Part shown: positions 11,383-23,029 of the stretch, in pieces
How positions within the stretch are numbered: position 1 is the first letter of the stretch
How the letters are laid out: each line of letters starts with the position of its first letter
Assembly: GCA_016271365.2 (NCBI GenBank)
Contig: CM057453.1
Span: forward strand, 1,091,133,001-1,091,197,000
From: Neoceratodus forsteri
Taxonomy: Eukaryota > Chordata > Ceratodontiformes > Ceratodontidae
DNA length: 64,000 nt
Direction of reading: 5' to 3'
Notes under the pieces: model-generated
What the model saw: only the letters and a program-made list of their open reading frames with translations
Told to the model about the DNA's origin: nothing
Databases searched by the model: none
Translations under genes and position numbers: made by a program

Positions 11383-11932
11383 TATAGATATATAGATACT
11401 GTTGGCAAATAAAGGCCTATGGCCCACCCAGTCTTCCCATTCGAGCTCATAAGATCACTTTAAAAGTTTGCCTAGAAGTCTGTTGCGCCTTACCCCTGAC
11501 CTCCAGGATTCCGATGTCCATTTTATGAATTCTTAAATCTGTGATTGTTTCAGTCTCCACCACTTCCTCAGGCAGGGTGTTCCACTTGTCCACCACCCTT
11601 TCTGTGAAGAAATTCTTCCCGGCATTTCCTCTAAATCACCCTCTCTCCAACTTCATCCTATGCCCTCTAGTCCTGGAACATCTTTTTTGCTGGAAAATGG
11701 TGTTTTCCTGCACCCTGTTCCTCCCAGTAAGGTACTTGTATGTCTCTATCATATCCCATCTCTCCCTTCTCACCTCCAGGGAGTACATATTCAAGTCCTC
11801 CAGCCTGTCCTCATAGGACTTGTGGTGCAATCCCTGTACCATCTTTGTTGCCCTCCTCTTAAATTTCTCCACCCTATGTCCTTACACAGGTAAAGTCTCC
11901 AGAACTGGACACTGTACTCCAGGTGAGGTTAG
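11383..11932 (-). mobile_element. CR1 LINE, 3' end, inserted in the L2-like LINE
   Basis: On the plus strand it begins with the family's 3' tail (CATAGATATAGATATATAG) and the conserved GGCCTATGGCCCACCCAGTC block. The minus-strand ORF at 11872-11636 gives the C-terminal thumb (FKRRATKMVQGLHHKSYEDRL). The copy is heavily 5' truncated at about 11930. The host LINE's RT reads into it on one side and resumes on the other, so this CR1 is younger than its host. Confidence 0.85.
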
Positions 11933-12097
11933 TAGCAATTTATTTAGTTTGAACCAGTTTTCCAGTGACCCAAAGCTGCATTGCAGTTCATGAGTGAGAG
12001 TCTCCTGGTGTGGGCTACTGGAATAGATAACAGCAACATCCACATATAGAAGCACCTTTGAAGTGGGGCAAGCTTCTGGAAGATTATTTATAAAGAG

Positions 12098-12693
12098 TCA
12101 GAAGAGGAGAGGACCCAGTACTGAGCCTTGGGGTACCCTGATTGAGACACTTTTGACATCTGATAATGCTCCACCACTCTTTACCCATTGTGTACAATTG
12201 GAAAGGCAGTTGTGGAACCATTTCATTGTGTCTGAGGAGAGGCCTAGTGTTTGCAGTTTAGCCAGCAGTAGTGAGTGGTTTACCAAGTCAAATATTTTGT
12301 TAAGTCAATGTAAATGGATCCCACCAGGTGCCCACTATCTAAGGCATCATGTAGGAAGTTAGTGTATTCAACAAGGGCAGTGCTGGTACAGTGAAGCTTC
12401 CTAAAACCATGCCGTTGTTGACATTGGATATTATGTTTACAGAGATGGATGACTAGTAAGTCAGATACAATCCTTTCTAGGGCTTTGGATAGGAAAGAGA
12501 GGATAGATATTGGCCTGTAGTTGGTGATCAGGGAGCGGTCTCCATTTTTGTGTACTGTGTTGACTACAGCAGTTTTCCAGATGTCCTGGAATTGGGAGTA
12601 CTGCAGGAAGAAATTAAGTAGTTTGGATAGGGGGAGTGCTAGTTCATCCAAGGTCAGGGCCACAAGTTTCATATCCAAGGCATTACTTCTCAC
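12098..12693 (-). pseudogene. L2-like LINE RT fragment
   Basis: Two overlapping open pieces cover RT motifs 1 to 4. The first reads IWKTAVVNTVHKNGDRS, TNYRPISILSFLSKAL, QQRHGFRKLHCTSTAL and a degraded YIDLTKYLTW where LDLSKAFD is usual. The second holds VPQGSVLGPLLF. The catalytic aspartate box lies farther 3', in decayed sequence near 12030, just before the CR1 insertion. One frameshift near 12285 joins the two pieces. No complete RT can be read. Confidence 0.75.
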
Positions 12694-13414
12694 TCTGGTT
12701 TTACCAAGTACCCATTTTACATACTTGATTGTCCTTCATGGTGATTGGTTTAAAGCAAAACTTTAGTATGCTAGGGTTATGGGCCGGGGCAGTGGTTTGG
12801 TCGTCATTCTGTTTTACTGTGGAGTCAGGCTCATTGTGAGGGGGAAGGACAGTGCTGCGGCCTGTGAAGGCATTATTAAAAAGATTTGCTATCTCTTCTG
12901 GGTCCTAGGTGAAAGTCCTGTTTGCACTGAACATGGTGGACTGAGATTTGTCTTCCTTACCCAAGAGTTCCTTTACGTTTTTCCAGAATTCTTTCCCATT
13001 ACCCCCCTTGTTTGCCTGTTGCTTTTTATAGAAGGCTGCCTTAGCCTGCCTTACTTCTTTTGTACATTTATTTCAGGCTGCCCTATACTTTTGCAGGTCC
13101 CCAGCAGAGCCAGATCAAATCAGTTCTGCAAAATCAAAATATGCTTTTTTCATGACTCCTAAAGCCTGTATTCTAAGAAGTAATCTCGTCTCTTGGCATA
13201 TTGCGACTCAGTGATTGATTTTTATAAGTTGGCTGGTTGTTGTAAGCTTTTGCGTTCTGTAAACTAGGATAAATAAAAGGTAATTTTTGCAATCACCAAT
13301 TTATCTGATGAGTAGATTGTCAGACAAACAGGCATCAGACAAGAAACGTTTTGTAGTTAAGCCTACCCAGAAGTGATCCGGAATGCGGGCAACGTTTGAC
13401 AAATATTTGCTTTC

Positions 13415-13858
13415 TTGCTTTCCCCAGCAGACCTGTTACTGCTATTTGCAGCACTATTAGTTCCAGTGTCACCAACACTGTTCCTGCTCAAGTGTCAGTC
13501 TCTGTATCTGCTGCTGTTGTTGCTACACCCGCTACCACCATCACACTTCCACTACTACTGCTGTGATGACTACAGCTATTGCAGCCACACAAATAATACA
13601 GTTGCCCAGTCTGCCATTATTAGTACTATTGATAGTAATGGCGGTGTCACCACACCTACAAGTGCTTGCAGTGTCAGCACTACCACTACAAGCGCTTTGC
13701 TGCAAATATCTACTTCTGCCATTGCCAGCACCACCACAAGTACTTCGCCCTACACATCTACTTGTCCCACTACCACCACCACAAGTACTTTACCACAAAA
13801 ATCTGCTTCTGTTAGTAACACAGACAACACCACAATGACCCCATATACTCAACCATAG
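13415..13858 (+). repeat. Thr/Ser-rich low-complexity sequence
   Basis: An open frame of 147 codons is made mostly of Thr, Ser, Leu and Pro, from repeats of ACCACTACAAGTACT-like triplets. Two other frames are also partly open over parts of it. This is expected of imperfect trinucleotide-rich DNA and does not by itself indicate a gene. A decayed mucin-like or gag-like coding region is possible. No start context, domain or splice site decides the matter. Confidence 0.4.
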
Positions 13859-13859
13859 C

Positions 13860-15750
13860 CACCATGGGCAGATGCTGTAGGCAATATCTTTGAGGGTGGT
13901 CAGGAATGGGAGGTAGTTTCTTTAGGTGAGAATATGCTCCCACCCCAGCATAGTTAAAAAAAGGCTTGAGGATTTGTTTTGTGACACATCCACTAAGAAT
14001 AACAATGACCTGAGTAAGTATGAGAATGTTGACCATGAGGCCTCACCTCATTCCACAAGGAAGCCCTCTATGATGTATCTATCACTGTTACTTCTTGACC
14101 GTCATGCTCACCTCCCACTAATCAAAACAAGTAGACCACCCTGATTTTAGTTCCTACTAGTGATTCCACTACTACTTCTGGTTCCAGTTTACAACAATCT
14201 TCTACACCAGTACAAACCGAGTCTGGTGCTTGCAGGGACAAGCAGCAGGAGAGAGGGTTGAGTTCAGTACAAGTTCAAGTTGATATCTGGACATATTTTT
14301 TCTGAGTAGGAGGATGACAAAAGGAGAACTGTGCAGCCTGTGTGCTCCCACTGTGGCCAGAGCCTCAGCTATGGTAAAAATATCTGTAACTGAGCACAAC
14401 CTGTCTCTGGAACCACCTTCTGGAAAAACATTCTGAGGAAGCTAACTTGGATAAAGCCCCTGCTGGTGTTGTCTTTACATGCCACTACACACTGTATTCC
14501 AAAAAAAAAAAAGCAAAACCAGTTCCTGACTTTGTTGATTGTGCCATTGGTGGTGGCAGTCAGAATGTGATGGGACACTAGAAAATTCCTGATTCCAACC
14601 CTTGCCAAAGTACTCTGACTGGGACAACCTGAAAATCCCCACAAGTTGGTTCAGACAGTGAGATAGCAGATGTGCAGTTCATAAAGCCACCCCCTCTCCA
14701 CATCTTAAATCACTGGTATTTGCCCCTCTGGAGCAAGGCCCAGGTTTAAGACCATGCCATTTCAAAAGCCTACTCTCACAATAAAGAAATTATTTCAGGC
14801 CCACAAAAGTTCTTGCCCACTCAGCGTCTGTTCGGTCTGTTCAGAACATACCGTTCATAGGTGACATGGTTGCACTTGATTTGCAACCTTATTTTATGGT
14901 CAATGTTTTGGGGTTCCATAGGTTTCTTAATTTTTGCAACCATGGTACCACATCCCATCGCAGACTACTGTTTTTCCCACAATGAGGCCAAATATTAATG
15001 ATGCTTGGATAGTGCCCCAAGTTATCTGAGCACCCTCCAATCTTCCAGCTCCAACCTCCATCTGACCAAGCCAGTATTTCAGCTCACCATCAGATTTTGG
15101 GAACCCAAGGTTAGGTTGTCTGGGTCCAAAGATTGGATATTTGGATCCAACCCTTATATGGCCATGATTTTCTGGGATCTGATGGTCAGATCCCTCATAT
15201 CTAATAGGATCCAATGGTTTCAATCTGATCCATTCATGGTATCCAAGGAGCTCAGATCCATGGTCAGATGCCATCAATATCCAATAGTATTCAATGTCCT
15301 GCTGAAATGGTGGTATCTGTGGGAATCTGACCTTGATGGATACTATTCAAGCATCACTAGTAAATATCTATGAGGCATGCCAGACTCGTGGGAAAACTGT
15401 TGACCCAGACTGGATGGGTGTTCCACTGCGTGTCTTATGTATGGACCAGTAACAATCTGCTGCATGCATCAGTAGGACACAGTGGCATACCTGCTGTTGA
15501 CTCCTCTTCCTATACTGGTCTTGACTGCAGCAGTAACCCTACTTCTCCCCACTGAAAGTCTGCTCTCCAAAGTGCTGCAGTTCTAACGATCGAACACATT
15601 GATGTTAAAATACTTAAGTGTCTTTCATTTTTAATAGGCCTATTAAGTCTGAACATTGAACAAACAGAAAAAGCAAATGCTTCCTTTCTACATTGTACAG
15701 CTCTGCTTTGTTTTCCTGTCTCTAAAACAGACATTGTCTTTTGTGTTTAA
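13860..15750. other. Unassigned stretch
   Basis: No gene or known element is recognised. Between about 15095 and 15345 short words of the type GGATCCAA, ATCTGATCC and TCAGATCC recur many times on both strands, which may mark the subterminal region of an unknown DNA element. The rest has short ORFs only. Confidence 0.4.
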
Positions 15751-15751
15751 G

Positions 15752-15835
15752 TCATAGAAACATAGACAATGATGGCAAAAATAGACCAATGGTCCATCCA
15801 GTCTGCCCACAAACCCATAAAAAACCTGGAACATA
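15752..15835 (-). mobile_element. CR1 3' tail fragment
   Basis: The stretch contains CATAGAAACATAGACAATG followed by TGGTCCATCCAGTCTGCCCA. It matches the start of the minus-strand CR1 copies at 44161 and 36866 but is cut short after about 80 bases. Confidence 0.65.
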
Positions 15836-16321
15836 TTGTACATATATAGGAGGCTGAAGCTCTGGTGGAATGAGGTTCATGTCTCCTAAATGTTTCAGGT
15901 AGGCCATACGAATTTGGAAGGAGAGGCAGGAAGCTTACTCAGGGACCAAGATGCAAAAGGTTTATTTACAAGGGACAAAACAAACAACAGGATAATTGTT
16001 TTTCTACAATGCTGCAAGACAACAGAACGAGCAAGTAAAAACAACACAATCAGGACCAACAACTGCCCTAACCAACAGCAGTGGGTTAAACCTTTCAGTC
16101 CAAGTTCTGAGTGCACTTTGCAGAGACGATGAGGACATGGAGATCCAGTGAGGCAACTGACAAACAAAAGTTGGGCTTCATGAAGTATTGGCTGATCAGC
16201 AATTGGGGATTGATCCCAAAAAGCACTTTTTATAAACAGGCCATAACAGGGCATCCCCGGATGAACAAAAAACAAAGAAGAATGCTGCAAACTGGATGAT
16301 GAACAGCTTGATGATCCTCTG
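15836..16321. other. Unassigned stretch, possible LTR remnant
   Basis: A GGTTTATTTACAA motif near 15958 reads as a polyadenylation-type signal on the minus strand, and the sequence downstream of it has the look of an LTR or transcript end. No partner repeat was found. The short ORFs are not convincing. Confidence 0.25.
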
Positions 16322-16500
16322 TGACTCCTTTTTTTTAATTATATTCTTGTAACCAGGTAAGGCCCACTAAGCTTGAGGCCTGTTTTCAGGGGTGACCCAG
16401 GAGCTCTGGGGAGGTTAAGTGACTTGCTCAGGGTCACACAGTATGCAAATAGAGATTGTGGGAATCAAGCCCAGTATGCTGAAGATGGAGGAGTTGCCAG
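16322..16500 (-). mobile_element. tRNA/CORE-type SINE with LINE-like 3' tail
   Basis: On the minus strand a B-box-like GGGCTTGATTCCCAC (16459-16473) is followed by CTGTGTGACCCTGAGCAAGTC, which is close to the MIR/CORE-SINE core, then by a tail ending ..CTTACCTGGTTACAAG. The same type of tail ends the LINE-derived pieces at 29429, 34868 and about 37935. The SINE therefore appears to use that LINE for mobilisation. The tRNA-like head is incomplete. Confidence 0.65.
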
Positions 16501-18649
16501 GAACCTTCCAAGGTTGAAATTGAGTGCTGAAGGAGCTGGTCATGGTTAATGAGGTGAAGCTTGACATCAAAATAATGAAACCTGGAAGAAAAATCCCTAG
16601 CCCACTGAACAACTGAAGGCCCTAACACTTGAGCCGGAGTGGCTCCTAAGCTGACACAATAAGTGACCCTCACTAATGGCTAACTAGCTCTACAACCTGC
16701 CCCAAACATCTTAGCATTTCACATTACTCAGAGAAGAGTCAAGTTTACCCACATCTGTGCAACATACAGGAGGCGACCATCATTAGGGCAATAACAATGC
16801 CAATGGCAAGCAGCAGTGCCAGGTATTGTGCCACCCAACCCCGAGTGCACGAAAAACAGCGGGGCATGTCAATGGTCTTTGCAGGTGGCTGTGTCCCCCT
16901 TACCCCCAGAAGTTTTAATAATCAACTCCAAGGAGAAATTTCACTGGGGGGATGCAACATTTGTGCGTCGTTCTCCCTGCAGGGTGCTCCAACAACTAGT
17001 TTGCCACTGTGACAGGCAAAGTGGTTGCATCACCCTCATTCCATTGCCCTTATTCCATTGCTCCTTCAACTGGATACCAAAGAGGCACAGGAGGGATGCC
17101 ACAGGAACATGTTGCAGCAGTCAAGGTTGAGCAATAAATAATTACCACATGGTGTAGTTATTACCTCTGGTTGCACATCACTGGAGCATAGGGCACATGG
17201 TACACAGTCCAATAACATAGTTTGGTTTGTAAGCAATGCAGTTCAGTTTATAGGCAAGAGAGTTCAGTCTCTGGGCGGGCACTAGGCATGCTATAGCACA
17301 GTTTGAGTCTATAGGGGCAAAAATAGCAGCTCAGTTCAGTTCATGGGGGGGCTCAGGACAGACTAACAGCTCAGTAAACAAACTAGGGCCATTTGACAAT
17401 TCACCCCAGGAAGATGTTGTGCCTTTAAATATCTTCCCTTCGTCTGGCTGCATCTGTAGAGCCCCCCCCCCCCAGGGAGAGAGTCACCCCCTAATTTTTA
17501 TAATGCCCTACACTTTTGGCCCTGACCCTGTTCTTTTGGGCCTGTATGCCCTGGCCCCGCCTTCTTATAATGAATATTTAGCAGTCCATGTTAATGGGGC
17601 TTAGTGCTCCGCCCCTCACAGCTGTGGCATGAATTTTCAAATACTGGGCTTTGAGCCACTGAACTCCACCTCCCTTTCCACCAGTCAGTACCAGAAAGGA
17701 ATTTATGAGCACTTGCCTCAATAGTCACTGGTGCGTCTCCAATGGACCCAGGCACTCAGCCCGCTACACAGTTCCCCTCTCTCTGATGCTTCCTCCCCAA
17801 GTGTTCCCCTTCTGCCATTTTACTAACAAAAAAATGCTTCTGGGCACTTGGCCCTCTCACCCCTTGTACTTAAAGGCTGTTGCGGCTGGAGGAGGTCAGA
17901 AGGGGGCACCAATGGTCCAGAGACCAGTGTGCTCCCACTTGGACTGCTGCCAATGTTGCCAGCCGAGGGAGGAAAAGGAGGACTGATGGCATTGGGAAGC
18001 TGTTGCTCCTATTTGACTGACTCTGCTGCTGTTGCTGCTACTGCTGTGAGAGGGGAGGGGAGGTGGGTGATACATGGAACATGAGTCAGGGGGGTATGAT
18101 CTCACCCAAACTACCTGCTACTGTGGCCTCCTGGGGACAGGTGGAGACTGAAAAGTAAACTGCGGATCTAGTGAATCTGGAAAACCGTGTTCCCATGCAG
18201 ACTGCTGCTGCCATGATCAGAGAAAAAAAACATAGCTGCTGCTACCACCCAGGCCGCTAAGCTCAAGCTAGAGGGGAGCAATGCTAGACCTGCTTAAGGT
18301 AAGTTCAGGCATCTGTGTTCCACAAGTCCTCCACTCTTGCCAGCTGAGCCACTTCTCCCCCTAATGGTCACTCAGTGGGCCCTTTTCTAGGGCAGGGTAG
18401 GTCCTGCCTGGTAGCCAGGGGGATTTGGCCTTTCATGTCTCTGGCCAGGCCTGTGTCCTGCCCTTGAACCCCCCCCTAATGCGCCAAAGGTGTAAATTTT
18501 AAATTTAAAGAAAAAGCTGGGGAGAGAGGTCCTGGGACAAGCAGGCAGGGAAGAGAAAGAAAGAAAACAAAAAAACTAAATCCCAGGCTTGGGAAAGAGT
18601 TCCTTCTTTCCTGTGGTGCTCCCCAACTCTTGGGCACTACACATACAGG
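16501..18649. other. Unassigned GC-richer stretch
   Basis: No gene is recognised. A segment at about 16895-17030 resembles the hairpin-rich insertion at 48507-48817 (CCCCC, then AACTCCAAGGAG, then GGGGGATGCAAC). A C14-type homopolymer lies near 17462. CTG/GCTGTTGCTG triplets near 18020-18050 are short simple repeats. Confidence 0.35.
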
Positions 18650-19557
18650 GTTCTAATCCACACTATCCACCCCCATGCTCCCCACCCTACCACTACCACC
18701 CTGAGCAACCATCCTGCCCTTCATTCTGTCCCAGGCATGTTTGAAGCCATGGATGGTTTTGGAACCCACCACATCAGCTGGCAGATTGCTTGACGGCTCC
18801 ACCATTCCTGTAAAATAAATCGTTCTCAGATACCTCTTGAGCCCCCCGCCGCCCCTGTCCATTTCCACACATTCTCCCATGTTCTTGATCTGCTGCTCAC
18901 GCTAAATAGTTCCTCACAGTTTACCTTGTTCATTCCTTTCAGAAACTTGAAGGTGTCTCATATCTCAACAGAAAGAACACAGGAACCATATGTACTCAGA
19001 CTTGGGTGGGTGCAAATCAAAAAACAAAGCTCTGTACAAAACACAACAGCTGAATTGTACTCGAAGTTTACCTTGTTCATTCCTTTCAGGAACTTGAAGG
19101 CCTTTATCATAACTCAAATCTTTCATTTGGTATCTAGCTATTATGTGTTCAGTGACTTGAAACGATCCTTGTAAGATCTGCTCTGGTGGCCTGTATTATT
19201 TTGGTCGCTCTACATTGCACTGTCTCCAGCCTGTCCTTATCTTTCCTAGGTGAGGACTCCAGAATTGGGCACAGTGCTCCAGGTGGGGCCTCACCAGAGA
19301 TCTATAAAGAGGTAGTAATACCTCCTTCCTTCTGCTGTCAATACCCCTTCCTATACACCCCAGCATCCTGTCTGCCTTACTGTAAGCCTTATTTCACTTG
19401 TTTTAGGAAGTCACTAATGGTGGCCACTAGGGCTATTTCCTGAGAGGTACCCAGTCATTCCCAGCTTTACTCCCCCCCCAATCCAATACTCTGTCCTGGA
19501 GTTCTTGTTCTCTATGTGCATCACCCCCCATTTTTGTGGTGCTGAATTTCAGTTAAA
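18650..19557 (-). mobile_element. Diverged CR1 LINE, C-terminal part
   Basis: Minus-strand reading gives CR1 thumb features: a segment like RPHLEHCAQFWSP from about 19290, GCIG from about 19365, and an MHI-type motif from about 19515. Toward 18650 are the usual CR1 3' ORF end and 3' UTR (TTGAAGCCATGGATGG, CCACCACATCAGC). A 30-40-base block (TTTACCTTGTTCATTCCTTTCAG, AACTTGAAGG) is present twice, at about 18922 and 19068, with unrelated sequence between the copies. This indicates a local duplication or an insertion with an extended target duplication. It is older than the CR1 at 44161. Confidence 0.7.
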
Positions 19558-19931
19558 AGTTGAAAGACCAGCCACACTTCAAAGTAAAAGTTCCAGTTCT
19601 TTTATTTCATATACTTATCAAATACGATCCCCCTCACCACTCCCAATGTTTTGTCCTCCATGGGCTTCTTCAGGGGTAGGATCTAGCTATCATGTGTTGA
19701 CAGTGTAATCAAAGCTTTGTCAATGCAGTTCTATGGGAATCACAATTCCATTGTTTTATTGTTGGAGTTTAAACAGTTCAGTGACTGATTGTTTTCTGTT
19801 TCCAAAGTACCTTACAGGCTTACACAGCTATATGGCAACGCTCATGAAGAACTGCCTTTCTTCATTTGATAAGCATATGAAATAAAAGAACTGGAACTTT
19901 TACTTTGAATTGTGGCTGGTCTTTTGACTTT
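19558..19931. mobile_element. Penelope-like tail with inverted terminal copy
   Basis: About 65 bases at 19558-19625 recur as their reverse complement at 19864-19931 (AAAGACCAGCCACA, AAGTAAAAGTTCCAG, TTTTATTTCATAT). On the minus strand the left arm is preceded by CCCTGAAGAAGCCCATGGAG and AAAACATTGGG. This resembles the CTGANGA..stem..GAAAC core that Penelope-like elements carry in their terminal repeats as a hammerhead ribozyme motif; here the GAAA part is damaged. Penelope-like copies often carry an inverted partial terminal repeat, which fits. A palindromic MITE is the alternative. It sits at the 5' edge of a diverged CR1. Confidence 0.5.
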
Positions 19932-20042
19932 TTGATGTACTACACCTTGCTTTTCCAGCCCTTAACTACACACTGTGGAATGTTATTCAGAGGGGGACCC
20001 ACCTGTTACTGGATTTGTGTGGCTGAATTTTAGCTGCCTAAA

Positions 20043-21560
20043 GAAACTTAGGTGGTGGCTGAATCCCTGGCAATCCTGTTTAGCCAATCACTGGAAACAG
20101 GGGAGGTACCCAAAGACTGGAGCACAGCAGATATAGTCCCCTTGTACAAAAGTGGGAACAAAGAGGAAGTAGGGAACTACAGACCAGTCAGCCTGACCTC
20201 GGTAATGGGGAAGATCATGGAAGCACTACTGAAGGAGAGATTAGTGGAACATCTGGTTGCCAGTGGACTACAGGACACAAGGCAGCATGGTTTCACCAAG
20301 GGGCGGTCATGTCAGATCAACCTCATTTAATTTTTTGACTGGGAGACAAGGGAGGTGGATCAGGTGAGGGCAGTGGACATGGCCTATCTGGACTTCAGCA
20401 AGGCCTTTGACACTGTGCCACACAGAAGGCTATTAAACAAATTGGGGAATATGGGTGTGGGCAGGACTGTAGTGCGGTGGGTAGGTGATTGGCTATGTGG
20501 CAGGACACTGGGGGTGCTGGTAAATGGCTGTCACTCCACAGAAGGAAGAGTGACCAGTGGGGTACCACAGGGATTGGTGCTGGAACCAGTCCTATTCAAT
20601 GTCTTCATCAGTGACATTGCACAGGACCTAGAAGGCAGGATTTCCCTGTTCACTGATGACACAGAGTTCTGTAAGAGAGTGGACACACCAAAGGGTATAG
20701 ACAGAATGAGGAGGGACCTGTAGAAGCTTGAAGAATGGTCAGGGGTTTGGCAGTTGACATTCAAAGCAAAGAAGTGCAAGATAATGCATATGGGGCACAA
20801 AAACCCTGAAACAACATATCATTTGGGGGGTGAGGATATAGCATGCACCAAGCAGGAAAGGGACATTGGGGTTATCATCTCTGATGACCTCAAGGTAGGG
20901 AAACAGTGCGACAAGGCAGCAGGTAAAGCAAATAGGATGCTGGGATGCATAGGCAGGGGCATCACCAGAAGGAAAAGGGAGGTCATAATTCCACTATACA
21001 AGACACTAGTGAGGCCCCACCTGGAGTACAGTGTACAGTTCTGGAGACCTTACCTACGTAAGGACCTCGACAGGGTAGAGAAGATTCAGAGGAGGGCAAC
21101 AAAGATGGTACAGGGATATCATCACAAGTCCTATGAGGATAGGTTGAAAGACTTGAATATGTACTCCATGGAGGAGTGAAGGGAGAGAGGGGATATCATA
21201 GAGACACACAAGTACCTTACAGGGAGGAACAGGGTGCAGGAACACATCATCATCCAGCGAAAAAGATGTTCCAGGATTAGAGGGCATGGGATGAAGTTAG
21301 AGGAAGGGCGATTCAGAATTTCTTCACAGAATGGGTGGTGGACAAGTGGAACACCCTGCCAGAGGAAGTAGTGGGGGCTGAAACAATCACAGGATTTAAG
21401 AATGCATGGGATAGACATAAGGGAATTCTGGAGATCAGGGATAAGGGGCAACAGACTTCTAGGAAAACATAAAGTGAACTTACAAGCTCAAATGGGCAGA
21501 CTAGGTGGGCCAAAGGCCCTTATCTGCCAACAGTGTCTATGTAGCTATGTATCTATGCCA
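20043..21560 (+). mobile_element. CR1 LINE, RT to 3' end
   Basis: A 5'-truncated CR1 in plus orientation. It starts inside the RT fingers (AILFSQSLETGEVPKDWST) and continues to the family's 3' end, GGCCAAAGGCCCTTATCTGC followed by a CTATGTAGCTATGTATC tail. Compared with the minus-strand copy at 44161-46146, most of the ORF is alignable by eye with few gaps, so both belong to a fairly young subfamily. Confidence 0.9.
20052..21179 (+). pseudogene. CR1 reverse transcriptase, interrupted
   Basis: Three open pieces form an almost continuous RT. The first (20052-20330) has NYRPVSLTSVMGKIMEALL and QHGFTKGRSCQINLI, and ends in a TAA. The second (20355-20723) has YLDFSKAFDTVPHRRLL, SGVPQGLVLEPVLFNVFISD and a catalytic box read as FTDDTEF, where FADD is usual; both aspartates are kept. 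It ends in TAG. The third (20754-21179) is the thumb with RRATKMVQGYHHKSYEDRL. The breaks are point stops, not large deletions. The enzyme would copy CR1 RNA at the target site. The endonuclease domain is absent. Confidence 0.9.
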
Positions 21561-22960
21561 AGCTTTGACCACCTCACTATCCTTTGCAAGTCTCCCTGCA
21601 TCTGCATAACCCCCTCTACCCTATCTGTCCTACCAGAGAGTTTAGTGTCATCCACAAAGAGACACATCATGCCCTGGATTCCTTCTCCCATGTCACTGAT
21701 GAACATATTGAAAAGGGCTGAACCCAAGATCAATCTTTGTGGCACCCCACTGATGACCTCCTTCTTTTCTGATCTGACTCTGTTAACAACAACACTCTGC
21801 TGTCTCCCTTCCAATCAGTTTCTCCATCTGTGTCCTTCACTGCACCTAGATCCTCTAGCTTCTTCAGCAGCCTTCTGTAAGGCACTAAGTCAGAAGCCTT
21901 GCTTAAATCAAAGTACAGTAAATCCATGGTGTGGCCCTTATCCACTACCCTCATTACCCAGTCAAAGAATACTATCAGGTTGATCTGACAAGATGTACCT
22001 GCCATGGACCCATGCTGTTTACTGTCCTGGAGACCACTGCTCTCCAGGTAGTCCAAGAGGTCCCCTTTGACAGTGTCTCTATCAGTTTACCTACACCAGA
22101 GGTAAAACTGACAGGTCTATAGTTACCCAGTTGCTCCTTATTCCTCCCTTATGGAATGGGACTACATCTGCTACCCTCCAGTCCTTTGGAACTACCTCAG
22201 TCTGAATTAGGCTATTGAATAGCCCTCCAAGGCATTCAGTTAGTTCTGTTGCCAATTCCTTAGCACCCTCGGATGCATCCCATCTGGCTCCAGGGTCTTA
22301 TCTACATCTACTATGTACTAAGAATGGCTGCTTTCTGCCTGTCCTCCTCAGTTACTGTAACTCCATCTGTTAGCCTAACAATTCCTCCTCACCTCTTTCC
22401 TTTTTCCCATAATGTATTTAAAAGATTGTTTTTTCCCCTCCCTTGACCCCTCCACAATATGCAGCTCTGTGTCTGCATTTGCTTCTCTGACTGCCCTCTT
22501 GGTTCCCTTGTTCTCATTTGGTACTCTCCCTATCCCCCCCCCTTGTTTTCCCGTATACCTGGTGAAGGCCTTTTATTTTTCTCTCACTGCTTCCCTGACC
22601 TTTTCAGAGAACCATATTGGTCTCTTGTACTTGTTTCTTTTTATTACCATTCTCATACCAGACTTTGTTGTCTCAAGAATGGTCCCTTTGATTGCCTCCC
22701 ATTTTGCTCCACATAGCTTATGCTGTCCACTCCAACTAACTTGTCTTGGGCCAGCTCCCATATCTGGTTGAAGTCTGCCCTTCGGAAACCCAAGACTTCA
22801 ACCTTTAATGATGGATTACTGGTCCCAAGGGCTGGGTTGAATCATATAGCGTTACGGTCGCTGGACTCTAGTGGTTGAATTCTTTCCTGCGCTGTGCAGC
22901 TCTCAACTTCAATGTTTCCCTCTTGGTCTCCAAAACAGGTGTTCTTTTTTTTCTTGCTAG
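21561..22960 (-). mobile_element. CR1 LINE of another subfamily, minus strand
   Basis: It lies tail to head against the preceding CR1. The minus strand carries the endonuclease-RT linker (about 22960-22573, with RNKYKRPIWFSEKVREAV), RT fingers (about 22250-22060), then GSMAGTSCQINLIVFFDW, LLYFDLSKASDLVPYRRLL, SGVPQRLILGSALFNMFISDM and a catalytic box read as FVDDTKLSG. Frameshifts separate the pieces. The copy stops at about 21560 before the C-terminal thumb. It differs clearly from the 44161 subfamily. Confidence 0.85.
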
Positions 22961-23029
22961 ACCTATCAAACTAAGCAGCAAAGTATTGGATAGGAAGTGT
23001 CAGAGTGGGTCAAACAAAAGAGGAAAAGG

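Larger units (their letters stand above)
10662..13260 (-). mobile_element. Mosaic of older L2-like LINE sequence
   Basis: On the minus strand the order is: an endonuclease-RT linker (about 13160-12740), RT fingers and palm (12693-12098, with TNYRPISILSFLSKALERIV, QRHGFRK and VPQGSVLGPLLF), a CR1 insertion, then a KTKT-type segment and C-terminal sequence to about 10850. A further piece at 10845-10662 again contains a QGSILGP-type motif and a YADN box, so at least two LINE copies are joined. Stops and frameshifts are frequent. The Harbinger-like element ends directly against this LINE sequence at 10661. Confidence 0.75.

Noticed and set aside
13415..13858. Mucin-like gene
   Set aside because: The Thr/Ser-rich frame arises from triplet-rich DNA, and adjacent frames are partly open as well; no start, signal peptide or splice sites could be supported.
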